Source: Didymella arachidicola
Lineage: Eukaryota > Ascomycota > Dothideomycetes > Pleosporales > Didymellaceae
Assembly (NCBI GenBank): GCA_016630955.3
Contig: CM049987.1
Span: 1,922,001 to 1,986,000 of the forward strand
DNA length: 64,000 nt
Reading direction: 5' to 3'
Shown: piece by piece, positions 46,737-57,704 of the stretch
Numbering within the stretch: position 1 is the stretch's first letter
Layout: each line of letters starts with the position of its first letter
Made by a program: the position numbers and the translations under genes
The notes under the pieces: generated by a model
Told to the model about the DNA's origin: nothing
What the model saw: only the letters and a program-made list of their open reading frames with translations
The model's database searches: none

Positions 46737-48512
46737 ATGGGTTCTTCGTACGACAGTTCGGTGGTTGTGCCCAAGGAGGCCAGCCCAACATCACATCATC
46801 ACCAGGACAGTTTGGACTACGCAGAGACCGGCGATGAGTACCACAGCTCTATCCAGGGCCACACACGGGCGGACAATCGCGACATGCAGCGCATGGGAAA
46901 GATCCAAGAGCTGAGGAGAAACTACCGTCCTTTGTCAGCACTTGCATTCACGGTCATCCTCCAGGGTGTATGGGAGGTTCTCTTGACGTAAGTATCTGTC
47001 GCGTCTTGCGACTCGGTGCAACAGTCCTAACAACACGAAACAGTGCGACGTACCAAGGTCTTCTTGACGGAGGGCCAGCAGGTCTTATCTGGAGTTTCGT
47101 CTGGACATGGTTCGGCTTCAGCATGGTCATGCTGTCCCTCGCAGAGATGGCCTCGATGGCACCGACTGGTCAGTATTATTACAACAACAACAACAATCTA
47201 TACCTTGCGCATGCTGACCTACTTTAGCCGGCGGTCAGTACCACTGGGTATCGGAGTTTGCCCCTGCATCTATGCAGAGGTCGCTGAGTTACTTCACCGG
47301 GTGGATGTCAACCCTCTCATGGCAGGCTGGCACAGCCTCAGGTCCTTTCCTGGTCGGAACATTGATCCAGACTTCGGCCACTGTCATGTATCCTGACTAC
47401 GTTGCCACCAACTGGCAGGGTACCCTCATGGTCATCGCTGTGACCATTCTGGTATGGGCATTGAACGTTTACGGCTCCAAGGCTATGCCTCTGTTCCAAA
47501 ACGTCATGTTGATGGTCCACGTCTTTGGTTTCCTGGCCATCATCATTGTCTTCTGGACCTTGAACCCCAGGAATACAGCTGAAGTCACCTTCACACAAAT
47601 CACCAACGGCGGTGGCTGGAGCTCGACCGGTCTGTCTTTGATGGTTGGCCAGATCTCTGCCATCTACGCTTGTATCTGCTCTGACGGTGTTGCTCATTTG
47701 GCCGAAGAGGTCAAGGACGCTGGCAAGACTGTCCCCAGGGCTATGATCAACGCCTACCTCATGAACGGTCTTCTCGGTCTCATCTTCCTGATCAGCTACA
47801 TGTTCATGATAACCGACCTTGACGCCGCTCTTGAGGCTGACTACCCTCACATCTGGGTCTTTCAGCAAGCCGTTGGCCCCGGTGGTGTCGTTGCCCTGAA
47901 CGCCATCCCCACGGTTCTCATCTTTGCTGGTACTCTCACCTACAACTTGTCTACTTCCCGTCAAACTTGGGCTTTCGCTCGTGACCACGGTCTGCCCTTC
48001 AGCAACTGGATTGGCAAAGTCGACAAGAAGCTCGATAACCCCGCCAACTCTGTTACATTCACTTGCATCATCACAATTCTTCTTTCTCTCATCAACATTG
48101 GATCCGACACCGCTTTCAATGCCAGTAAGTTGTGTTCTTAATCCTGCAATATGCAATGAGCTAACCCATGGCAGTCATCTCCCTTAACGTCGTGTCTCTC
48201 ATGATCACCTATGTCTTCTCCATCGGCTCGGTCCTCTACCGCCGTATCACCGCCCCCGAGACGCTCCCGGTCTGTGCCTGGTCTCTTGGGAGGTGGGGTG
48301 TGCCTGTCAACCTCGCCGGTGTGCTGTACGCAATCCACGCTTTCTTCTGGTGTTTCTGGCCAGACAGCACACCCACGACTCTCGAGGGCTTCAACTGGGC
48401 GTCCGTCATGTTTATCGGCGTCGCTATTGTCAGCATGATTGACTACGTTCTGCGTGCTCGCAAACACTACAAGGGTCCTGTTGTGCTTGTTGAGGGCTGG
48501 AAGGGAGAGTGA
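46737..48512 (+). CDS. Amino acid/choline-type permease (APC family)
   Basis: Predicted 536-residue plasma-membrane permease of the amino acid-polyamine-organocation family, closest in feel to fungal GABA/choline permeases; substrate uncertain. Four exons: 46737-46987, 47044-47168, 47228-48124, 48175-48512. Introns are 56, 59 and 50 bp; the second contains a CAA trinucleotide run. About 60 polar residues precede the first helix. Family landmarks include MVMLSLAEMASMAPTAGGQY, YFTGWMSTLSWQAG and the helix-6/7 stretch with DGVAHLAEEVKDAGKTVPRA. About 12 hydrophobic segments are apparent. The frame is open upstream of 46737, but MGSSYDSS is the first plausible start before the cytosolic leader. 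Confidence 0.92.
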
Positions 48513-48735
48513 AGGAAGAGATCGGGCGATTGTGCTGAAGAAGAGCAGTTAGAGCTGCTTGAAAGAACGTTCGTGGATGATGATTGATTCACGGGTAACT
48601 TGTAAGACTTATAATAGATGTGCGACACGGCGATTTGCCGAATAAATACCCATGGCCTTGGAGCCTACTCCTGGAAACGCCTCTGCCGTATTCCTATCAA
48701 GTGAGAAATACAGAGATCTTGTACTTGGAAACATC

Positions 48736-50055
48736 TCATACGACCGCTGTTTTGAACTCTGGAGATCCAACAATGTCCTCCTGTGGAATATCGAGGAGGG
48801 GCGGAGTCGAGTCGGTGTTGAGACCATGTGTCAGATCTCCCGCCTCGTCCAGCCCATCAAGCACTTCCAGGGGTTCTTTCTCATCCTCATTGCCGCTGAT
48901 AAGACCATCTACCTTCATCTTCATAACGGCCTCGTACGTAGCAACACCAAAGTTACTCGTTCTGCTCAGGATCGTCTTTGGGTTGATGTAGTCTTGATAG
49001 TGGCTCATGGAAAACCCATGCAGCAGGTAAGTGGACGAAAAGTCCACCTCCCACTCCGCTCGTCGTCTTCTATTCAGCACGACATTATCGTATAGCTCCA
49101 TTGGGTTTGTAGTGTTTACGAGCACGGGCTCGGGTGATGATTGGCCAGGTTGGGGCTTGAAGAGAAGATCGGCGCTGTCCTGAGACCAGTGCGTAGGCGC
49201 AAAGGAATTGCGGTCGAGGATGAGGACTTCGTTGGGAATGGTGACAAGGTGTTCGGCGATTGTTGTCATGCTATGGAGGTTCAGTGCCCATGCGCCGTTG
49301 AAGCCGGCATGTTGCTCCCGCACGATGATGCGTGCCATCAGGCTGTCGGGCTTCGTGAGGAACGCGCTATTGCTGATCGTACCATTCACCGAGTCGTGCT
49401 CAGCTGCACCTCCGTACTGACGGCCGCCAACGAAAGCAAATCCAGCATTTAGGAGCGGAGTGAGAGGCCGAAGGGGCACAACGTCCCAGTCAAGGTAAAT
49501 GCCACCGATCTTCGCAATTGTATCCCAGCGGATGAACTCTGACTTGTGCTGGATAGCGCTGATGCGCTGGTTCTCGTTGGGCCTGGCGAAGTTAGGAAAA
49601 TAAACTTCGTTCCACCGCAAGATATCCGGGAATGTATTGATGACTGCGCGTGTCCATCGGTCGCCACGTACACTGGCGTTTCGAATTTCCGTCTCGCTGT
49701 AGTCGGTGTGAATGTATATCTGCGTCGGCTTGATGTACATAACCGATGCAAAGAGGGTGAGGAAGCTTGCGAAGGAGAACTCCAAGGATGAATCATCTTG
49801 TTTGATGGTGACGAAATGGACGATGCTGGGTATGGGATCATCTTTCGACAGTGGAGGAAACTTCAATATCCCGAAGGCTCTGCGCCCTTCAACTGACTCA
49901 AGAGGAGCCATGGTTATTACAAATGTGATGAGAATGCATATTGCGATTGCAATCTTGAGGCCGACTCGCGAGCGTACCAGAGGTGGTAGTGGACTGAGTG
50001 GCATGTAGTCATTGGACCTATGAAAGATGCTTAGCGAGCGAAGTTGGCTCAACAT
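48736..50055 (-). CDS. DXD-motif glycosyltransferase, type II membrane protein
   Basis: A 439-residue single-exon protein of the Och1/alpha-1,4-type sugar transferase group (Gly_transf_sug). A short cytosolic N-terminus is followed by one membrane anchor (about 30-49, IAIAICILITFVITM). The lumenal catalytic region includes PSIVHFVTIK, then YLDWDVVPLRPL with the metal-binding DWD near residue 189. The acceptor sugar is unknown; the Golgi is the likely site. The first ATG in frame is 50055; upstream the frame is open only through a TTG. Its stop lies 223 bp from that of the permease, so the two genes converge. Confidence 0.87.
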   Translation of the reverse strand: MLSQLRSLSIFHRSNDYMPLSPLPPLVRSRVGLKIAIAICILITFVITMAPLESVEGRRAFGILKFPPLSKDDPIPSIVHFVTIKQDDSSLEFSFASFLTLFASVMYIKPTQIYIHTDYSETEIRNASVRGDRWTRAVINTFPDILRWNEVYFPNFARPNENQRISAIQHKSEFIRWDTIAKIGGIYLDWDVVPLRPLTPLLNAGFAFVGGRQYGGAAEHDSVNGTISNSAFLTKPDSLMARIIVREQHAGFNGAWALNLHSMTTIAEHLVTIPNEVLILDRNSFAPTHWSQDSADLLFKPQPGQSSPEPVLVNTTNPMELYDNVVLNRRRRAEWEVDFSSTYLLHGFSMSHYQDYINPKTILSRTSNFGVATYEAVMKMKVDGLISGNEDEKEPLEVLDGLDEAGDLTHGLNTDSTPPLLDIPQEDIVGSPEFKTAVV

Positions 50056-51118
50056 TGTGACAGGTAAAGACAAGCAATGTATGAGAGACTGTGGTGTATC
50101 GTGGGGAAGAAAGTGGTGACAACAATAGAGCCGAGGCAAGGGAGTGTAGTGGTTCAAGGAATGTCAGGCGCGTAATTGATGGAATGACACTCACCAGGCT
50201 ATACAAAGGGGTTTACCCCGAAGAACAAGATCACTTACATGATTCATCCTGACTCAATGGAGTTCCAAATTATTCCATTGAGCCAGGCTTCTCTCTAAGA
50301 GGCGCTACAGATCAACAGCCTTCCTAGCGATGCTCTTTCGAGAGTCAGAAGAACGCCACATTGCACAAGTGGTCCGGTCTAAGTCGATATAGTGTTGGAT
50401 TCAGCTAAGGCTAGAAGTAGCTACAAGGCGGCTCTGGAGGGCTACATCGCTGCCTCCGCTCAGTAAAGATAGGATGCTGCCAGCCCTACCTTGGCGGCAA
50501 CAGCGACCGAAAACTTGCCGCAAACCAATCTGTTGTAACCCAACATGGAAGCAGCTTCACGTGGCGATTGCGGCCCTGTCGCTGTCATACAACGTAAGTG
50601 TCTGAGCTGTCGTGATCCGCGGCAGAACTAAAGATCATTCTAAAAGACCGAAGCTCTTTTGACATTTGTAGCGCACGGCAACTGCCACGAAATGAAAGCC
50701 GCACCGCGCATACTTAGCTGTAAGCGTCTCCGTGTATCGAGTTTGATTGGACAGATGTCATCTGGGTCGAAGGCGTCGATAGCAAGGGAACCAGCGGGAT
50801 CGAAAGTTTGGGTGAGTGCCTTACAGTGGTCGCCGAGGACTCTGAAGTGACCCTGCTTGATGTTGTCGAAGGTGGATTTATCAAGCGACATGACATGTCA
50901 TGTTGGTCTCTCGCACCTTTGCCTCGAAAGTCAATGCAAAGAAAGGAACATCACGGCATACTGGAAGCTCTCCATATGGTAATGTTGTACACGACTCTCG
51001 CGTCTCCAATTTGTATATCCGTTTCAGGGTCATCATGAACGCTCCGTTACGCAGACACGATTTTGGTCAAGTATATTCTGGAAATACATGCAATTCCCTA
51101 ATAGTGACGGCACAGCAA
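50056..51118. other. Intergenic region with a possible small open frame
   Basis: 1.06 kb between the glycosyltransferase start and the 3' end of a hypothetical gene. It holds the small minus-strand frame at 50640-50891. Nothing else supported. Confidence 0.45.
50640..50891 (-). CDS. Tentative small protein, 83 residues or a spliced shorter form
   Basis: Begins with ATG at 50891 and reads MSLDKSTFDNIKQGHFRVLG. The first 60 codons favour C at the third position, as in the confident genes nearby, which suggests coding. A GTATGC donor within the frame near codon 60 could join an acceptor CTTTTAG downstream and end the protein at once, giving about 60 residues. No domain or signal peptide is visible. 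It could also be an exon of a larger, unseen gene. Confidence 0.3.
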   Translation of the reverse strand: MSLDKSTFDNIKQGHFRVLGDHCKALTQTFDPAGSLAIDAFDPDDICPIKLDTRRRLQLSMRGAAFISWQLPCATNVKRASVF

Positions 51119-51880
51119 CTACTCCTTCAGCTCCAAGTGTGCGATCTTTCTTTCAAGAGCCCCAATATTCATGCCATCTGTGCCACTTCCCCGACCTTTG
51201 AGTAACAGCTGGTAGAGATGACGGGCTTTCACGTTCTGTCCAGCCCAATAATCACGCAGAAAATGCTTCACCTTCGCGATACGCTCCGCTTCTTGTTTCA
51301 CATTGCCATGGGAAGCAGCAGCTGGTGCCCGTTGCAGGAACTCGATTGCTGTACGAAGACGATTCGTCTGCATGAGCGAAACCTGGCCGAGATCTGCGAG
51401 CATCTTGATGAAGCTGTCGCGTCCGACCGGCGGGGGGAGACCTGAGATACGTTCTTGTGGGATCATGGAGAGGTACCTATCCTCTGGTGCAAGCCCGCAT
51501 GGAGCATTCTCCGGTTCGGCGATCCATGACATCTGCTCCAATGCATCTTCCTCGTCTAGTCTAAGAGCTTCAGCGATGCCGTAGTTCCACCACTCAGTAT
51601 CACCGACTATACGCATGAGATCAAGTTGGCTATAATGTACTGATCGCGCCGTGCCTCTCTCTGCAATGACGTATTTCTCATTAAGTTCATGCTCGATATC
51701 ATTTATGATGCTCTGGAAACCGCTCTGGATTTCCTCAACGGAGTGATACCGCATCTTGACCATGAGCTCACGGAGAGATTCGAGAGCTTTGGCGGTAGGG
51801 GTTTCGTTGCAAAATGGCAGCATTTGGAACGTGCTGTGAGATGAGGATATCACGATTAAAGTCTGAGATGTGGCGACCAT
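51119..51880 (-). CDS. Hypothetical protein, 253 residues
   Basis: A single-exon frame starting with ATG at 51880. I recognise no family. The protein is mostly helical and polar: an early segment KALESLRELMVKMRYHSVEE, a central acidic patch with WWNYGIAEALRLDEEDALEQ, a Pro/Gly linker near 145, and a C-terminal Lys/Arg-rich helix region (ERIAKVKHFLRDYWAGQNVK). No signal peptide or membrane helix. Codon use looks like that of real genes. A start at the second Met (residue 20) is possible. Confidence 0.6.
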   Translation of the reverse strand: MVATSQTLIVISSSHSTFQMLPFCNETPTAKALESLRELMVKMRYHSVEEIQSGFQSIINDIEHELNEKYVIAERGTARSVHYSQLDLMRIVGDTEWWNYGIAEALRLDEEDALEQMSWIAEPENAPCGLAPEDRYLSMIPQERISGLPPPVGRDSFIKMLADLGQVSLMQTNRLRTAIEFLQRAPAAASHGNVKQEAERIAKVKHFLRDYWAGQNVKARHLYQLLLKGRGSGTDGMNIGALERKIAHLELKE

Positions 51881-52379
51881 TTATACTTTATAAGCGCTGT
51901 ACATTCCTTTAAGAAGCAAGCAGTACTGTTCGATCACCCTTTCATATTACATGATTGCTCTGTTGGTGTTTATGCATGCGGCAAGAAGGGCATGGAAGTG
52001 TGTCGTTCAGGGTGGTTGCTACTGAAAGCGTCAACCGGTGCAACTATAATGACTCGTACGGGGGACTTGGAGGCACAACCCCGTGAAAAGAGCTCACATG
52101 ATGAGAAAACGAGCGCATCACACTGGGAAACGAACAGGGGTCTGTGGAGAGGGGATTGAGGGATCCAAACAGAGTGTGAGGCAGCTCGGCACGGTCCACA
52201 GAGCTAAGCTTGCCCCGGAGACCAGGCATCACCGCGTTCAACCACTGATTCTAGGCGCATCTCCACCAGCACTCCCCACCACTTACACCTGCATTCCTCA
52301 AGCTTACCGCCCTCTGCTCTGAATTTCTCAAGCTCATCCAATCGCTGCACCGACACGAGCAGCTCTATCCTCCGCAAAC
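51881..52379. promoter_or_regulatory. Divergent promoter region
   Basis: 499 bp between the hypothetical gene and the INO80F-like gene, which point apart. The right 120 bp are CT/CA-rich, as in a fungal 5' leader. No gene seen. Confidence 0.4.
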
Positions 52380-53239
52380 ATGCCTCAACAAGGTACGGCG
52401 CATTCGCAGCTCGGCGCGTCGCTCTCTCTCGAGACGGGCTTCACATGACTGACCAAGCTACAGGACCGAGAGCTTTCTCGCAGAAAGACTTGCCACCATC
52501 GGTCGAGTCCGCATACTACCGGAAATGCATCGAATTGCGCCGGCGCATCACCGACATTGAAGAGAACAACGATGGCACAAGACAGCGCATTCAGCGCTTG
52601 AATCGCGGCATTCAGAAAATGCGTCTTGAGCGCGCCTTCCTTCTTGATCAGCTGCAGAAGCACCAAGAATATAACATGGACGACTCGGACCGCAGCTCCA
52701 GCCCGCCGCCAACACCAACAGACAAGCCGCTCCGCAGCAAGCGCAGTCACAGGAAAGGCTCCCCAACAGCCGCAGGTGCTGATGCCACACCAGCAGCAGC
52801 ACGTACAGGAGCTCCCCATTCAGCCTCACCTGGCGAACACGGCACTCACCTCGCCATCTCGCACCCTCACGCCGTAAATCCCATGTCAAGCGCTCAGAGC
52901 ACGCCCGACCTTTCCCGACACACGAACCCTTTCTTCAGCTCCATCGGCGCATCAGGATCCCCACACGCCTCCCATGCCGTGAACGGGAACCAAAACGCGC
53001 TGCCACCGCTGCACTCCTTGCCAGGCATGCAGCCACAGGCTCAGCAGACACCCACACCACGCGCATACTTCGATCCAGCGTACGATACCGAGCGCCCGAC
53101 ACCCGCGCCCGCGGAAAGCGAGGAGGGGAGAGCGCGCGCGTACTCTGGAGCTCAGCCGCCACAGCACGGCGAGGCACCACAGAACGGAGATGCAGAGATG
53201 CGAGATGCTGGGTACCCGGCGCCAGGAACGAACCAGTAG
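52380..53239 (+). CDS. INO80 complex subunit F-like coiled-coil protein
   Basis: Predicted 262-residue nuclear protein. Exon 1 (52380-52392) has only 13 nt (MPQQ plus one base). A 71-bp intron (GTACGG...CTACAG) follows, then exon 2 (52464-53239). Residues about 15-70 form a coiled coil, YYRKCIELRRRITDIEENND followed by IQKMRLERAFLLDQLQ, similar to the TFPT/INO80F segment of the INO80 chromatin remodeller (recalled resemblance). A Ser/Pro patch and a basic RSKRSHRK follow. The remainder is disordered and rich in Pro, Ala, His and Gln. The function is an inference from one short domain. Confidence 0.7.
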
Positions 53240-54064
53240 ATTTGGCAGGACCCCAGGATCACAATGGGATGGTTTTATGCTACACCAACTGCTCATAGGC
53301 CAAGGGCTACCTCCTCAGGTCGGTGGTCATGGCAGCCAATCACGAGATCGCGGTGAGCCATGAGCTATCTGTAGCGCATCTTCCCAGCGAAAGACGTGAA
53401 CGAAATGCGGGCTTGTGCACGTCCGAGAGAGATTGCTTGAGTTGAGCATCTTCACAGGTCCATAGGTTCAGAGCGCGCAGTCCGCTACATTGAGTGCAGC
53501 AAGGCGTTCACAGGATGATAATTGGTCGTTTCAGGGCATGGCTACAGCGGCAGCGTGGCCTACATCTGTATCACTAAGCAATAGGGATAGATATGGGTAA
53601 TGATTTCGAAGAGCCTTGCAATCATGTTTCGGTGCTTGCGCTGCGATAAGTGGCTGGCTTCTAAAAGTCCAGCACTGCCACTGGGCCCACAAGCTAGGGA
53701 AAGCTTGTCCTTTTGCACCGCCATACCCTGAGACCCTGCGTGATAGAAACAGATTAGCTCTGTGGATCTCCGTACCAATTATACAGACATCAGGTCGATC
53801 ACCAGCGTGTGTACGCGTCGCAGATGAGTCAGTGTTGCATTCACAGCTCATTTTCAGACTGCCTGGAATTCAAGGCACAGGAGAAATGGATTGAGGATAT
53901 AGAGTCGTCTCCCGGAGACGTTGGTAAGGAGTAAGCAAACTGGGTCTTGCGAGCAATCGAATTGGCCCCAAGATATGAAACCCGCTCAATTACTCGTTGC
54001 AATCAGATCTTGGCCGTGACACCGTCATGGTATGCGTGATCATCCAAACATGCGTTTCCGCCGC
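53240..54064. other. Convergent intergenic region
   Basis: 825 bp between the 3' ends of the INO80F-like and calmodulin genes. Short open frames only; no gene supported. Confidence 0.5.
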
Positions 54065-55003
54065 TTATTTCTGCATCATGAGCTGGACGAACTCGTTGTC
54101 TGTGGAATGTTAGCCTGGGTTTGGGTCTTGCGGGACGGTAGTCCTACAGTCAATGCGACCATCACCGTCCTGATCAGCCTCCCTGATCATCTCATCGACC
54201 TCGTCGTCGGTGAGCTTCTCGCCAATGGAGGTCATGACGTGACGCAGCTCAGCAGCGGAGATGAAGCCGTTGTTGTCGCGGTCAAAGACCTTGAAAGCTT
54301 CCCGGATCTCCTCCTCAGAGTCGGTGTCCTTCATCTTGCGGGCCATCATGGTGAGGAATTCTATTCGGGAGTCAGTCCGGCGCCCCCAATTGACATAGTT
54401 GCGACCATACCAGGGAAGTCGATGGTGCCATTGTTGTCGGCGTCGACCTCGTTGATCATGTCCTGCAGCTCAGACTCGCTGGGGTTTTGGCCGAGCGAGC
54501 GCATGACGGTGCCGAGCTCCTTGGTGGTGATCTGACCTGTAGGTCCACATTGTCAGCTATGCGCTGTTGAAGGTGTTGGTTCGGTGGTGGTGCTGCTCAG
54601 GGGCGCAGCAGCCCTCAAGGCTAGCCTCACCACGGACTCGTGGCATTCGTCGTGCATGTGAAGAGGAGGCGCCGCGCAAAATCGGCCTCCGTCGTGCGAT
54701 TGTGCTGTTTAGGGAGTACTAACCATCGCCATCCTTGTCCTGTTCGCAAAGTTATTAGCGGTGTGTTGTTGACAGAGGCGTAAGCTCCCAGGCCGCCAGG
54801 CAACGAGGCGCCGCACCAGGGTATGAAATTACTTACGAAGAGGGAGAATGCCTCCTTGAACTCGGAGACTTGCTCCTCGGTAAGAGAGTCAGCCTGCGAT
54901 GTCGTGTTAGCACATTGTCTCGAGTCCTGCCAGCAGGCTGGCTCTGTGTTGATTTCCGAGGCGGGGTATGGAGCGGGAGGGCAGCGCGGGGCTCACACAC
55001 CAT
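54065..55003 (-). CDS. CMD1: Calmodulin
   Basis: Calcium sensor with four EF-hands, 149 residues, the standard length. Six exons: 55003-55001 (the ATG alone), 54893-54837, 54739-54724 (16 nt), 54536-54411, 54360-54148, 54099-54065. Introns are 107, 97, 187, 50 and 48 bp. Joined loops read DKDGDGQITTKE, DADNNGTIDFPE, DRDNNGFISAAE and DQDGDGRIDYNE, all complete. The protein ends NEFVQLMMQK. The 16-nt micro-exon supplies DKDGD plus one base of the first loop, so losing it would shift the frame. It is divergent from TLG2 across 354 bp. Confidence 0.97.
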
Positions 55004-55357
55004 GTTAATTGTGTGGGGTGATTTGTGGAGGGAGAGAGAAGTAAAGCGGGAAATAACCGGCAGATGCGTGCAGGCTTCTGTATGGGTATATAAAGGCCCG
55101 GTGTGGTGTGAGGAGGAAGTCTGGTTTGCGGCTGGGAGAGTTGGCCTGGTGGAGCTGGATCTGACAGGGAGCAGATTGGCACTCCAGGGCTTAGCGGCAC
55201 TTGTACGGAAGGAGCAGCCAGGCCAGCTCCATGGTGCGACATCGACCGTCAAGGCGACCATCACCATCTTCGAGATCCAGCTCGCTCGCGCGCTCTGTAA
55301 ATTCCTTCGAGCTTGCGACTGAGATGATAGAGTCGCATTGAAGCTCGCCAATCCATC
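55004..55357. promoter_or_regulatory. Divergent promoter CMD1 / TLG2
   Basis: 354 bp between start codons. A TATATAAAG sequence sits at 55087-55095 on the plus strand, about 85 bp upstream of the calmodulin ATG and 263 bp upstream of the TLG2 ATG. Which gene it serves, if any, is not clear. Confidence 0.4.
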
Positions 55358-56632
55358 ATGTGGCGGGATCGCACCAACCTGTACGCTGCGCAGCTGTGCA
55401 CTCGATGTTTACGCGCTGACGTAGCCTGTATAGCTTTATATCTTACCGCCAATCCTACTCACATCACCCACAAAAGAAGACGCGCTATGGCGGTCCTAGC
55501 TCGAACGGCTTCGGCGACGGCAGGCGCATGTCTGAGGAGAGGCAGGGGCTTATGTCTAGTGGTGCCTACGAAGATGATGGCGATGCGGTGATCGAAATGG
55601 ATCTGCTGCCTCCACGCTGGCTCGACGTGCAAGACGAAATCACAGACCAACTCGTCGAGATAGCAAAGCAGACGCGCAAACTCGACCAGCTGCACCAAAA
55701 GCACGTGCTTCCAGGCTTCGATGATGAAGATGTGAAGAAGAGGGAGGAGCGCGAGATCGAGCAGCTTACGCAGGAGATTACAAGAGGCTTCCAAAGATGT
55801 CAGCAGGCTATCAAACGAATCGAGATGATGGTGCGCGAAGCAAAACAGCAAGGCAACATCAATTCAGGCGAGGAGGTCATGGCTCAGAATCTGAAGATCT
55901 CCCTGGCTACCAGAGTTGGTGAAGTGAGCGCAATGTTCCGCAAGAAGCAATCGGCGTACCTGAAGAGTAAGTGGGGTACATATGTATTTTCGATGTCGGC
56001 GTCAGCTAACTTGTGCAGAACTCAAAGACCTTGGTGGCTTCGCCTCGCCATTCCGGTCGGCGACGCCTGTTCAGAATCCCTACAACGACCCTGCCATGCA
56101 AGATGCAGATGCCGATCGATCCCTTGCCCAGTCCACCTCCCTTCAAACGAAGCAGCAGCGCATACGTCGGGACCCCAATGAAACGATGATCGCCCAGCGT
56201 GAGCGCGAAATCGAGGACATTGCGCAAGGCATCATTGAGCTGGCCAACATCTTTCAGGAGCTTCAGACGATGGTCATCGACCAAGGCAGTATGCTGGACC
56301 GTATCGACTACAATGTGGAAAACATGAACAGAGACGTGAAGGAGGCAGACAAAGAGCTAAAGGTAGCTTCCGGTTACCAGCAGAGGAGTATGAAAAGGAA
56401 AATCATGTTACTGCTGGCTATACTAATCGCGGGTGTGTTCATCTTGCTTTCTTTGAAGCTGGGCACTCGAAGTAGCTCACCGGCACCGGCTGCTCCAGCG
56501 GTGCCAGACGAAGAGCCACCGATGAAGGCATTACCGATCAGACGTCAATCTTCGGCATCACCGACAAGTCGAAACTGGCGACGGAAAAGACGACTATGGA
56601 AAGGTCCGATGGACGATGCTTTCACCCATTGA
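55358..56632 (+). CDS. TLG2: t-SNARE Tlg2 (syntaxin-16-like)
   Basis: Qa-SNARE of the trans-Golgi network and endosomes, needed for retrograde and Cvt traffic. Three exons: 55358-55380, 55434-55966, 56019-56632, total 389 residues. Introns are 53 and 52 bp. The joined N-terminus MWRDRTNLFISYRQSY is the short peptide that binds the SM protein Vps45. A three-helix regulatory region follows (about 75-180). The SNARE helix runs about 245-300, with the central Gln in ELANIFQELQ. The membrane anchor is about 315-332 (MLLLAILIAGVFILLSL). Some 57 residues follow the anchor, an extension also known in yeast Tlg2. Confidence 0.94.
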
Positions 56633-57704
56633 GTCCTGACAAAGTTCTAGATATGTTCTAATGCAGCGATCTACGTTCTTCTAGCCGTGCATATCTTGCT
56701 TCATGATCTGTCCAACTCTATGCTTGCTACGAGATTGGAGATATGCCAAAAGACACCAGTGCTGCGCCTCGTTCGGTAGTATGCAGCCTTGTGCGCCTTT
56801 CGTACTGCTATTTTGAGCACAGCTCAGCTCTCTGCGCCACTCCACCCATACGACGGCAGCCGCTGACGATGCAGGGGTCTATGGACTATCATCGCAAACC
56901 ATGAACCAGCGCACAGGGAATAGGACACGAGGACACGTGTGTTCTTATTGAGCAAAAGTTTTGACAACTTGCCCGAACGATTTCGGCTCTGGCTTACCTG
57001 ACACAGGTCTACTGTTATATAATGTTGAGACTACTAATGACTATCTTCACTTGAGGAGGAAGAAGCGCAGAGCTTTTGGCGAAAGGTGGTCTCAGCTTCG
57101 AGGTGGAGACTGACTTGGCGCTGGGCGCCGCAACGTAACGTCGAATGGGCTGCAGGCATCAGCAAATGCAATTGCGCGGCACAGTAACACTGGTGAAGTG
57201 CTCGAGGAGGCAGCGTGCAAAAGCATCAGCGTCTGCGCGCATGAAGCTGCTGTGAAAGGCTGTCGGGCATTACCAATAAGGACAGCGCCGCACTTCAGGT
57301 CTCCGGGGTCGCGCTTGCTGCATGTTAGGCCAGGGTCGGCACTGCCTCACGAATGACAGCGTCCGAGCGTGCCTGCCTTCTGAGATCCCCAGCCCGCCAA
57401 AAGTCCCCGAAACGTTGAATTCGCTCATGAGACGTGGAGCCATTCGAACGCCTTGCCGCACCCTCATATCACTCTTTCAGAGATTGGAGTCGACAACAAA
57501 CGCGCATTCCTCGCGGACCGCTACGCCGGCCAAGCGCATTACTATTCCAGGATAGCTGACGCAGCTCCGCAACACCTCCGCCCACGCCCGCAACTCGACG
57601 CTACGCGCATATTAAGGACGGTCCGCGGAAGAGCTGGAAGACCTGCAGGAGCTTGGACAGCAGCAGAGCTGCGCGCATAGAGCCTCACATTGTTCACGGC
57701 CGCA
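56633..57704. other. Intergenic region upstream of DRS2
   Basis: 1.07 kb between TLG2 and DRS2 on the same strand. It should hold the DRS2 promoter and 5' leader. No further gene seen. Confidence 0.5.

Noticed and set aside
47338..48156. 272-codon minus-strand frame opposite the APC permease
   Set aside because: Shadow of the permease exon; composition is low-complexity and polar with no domain.
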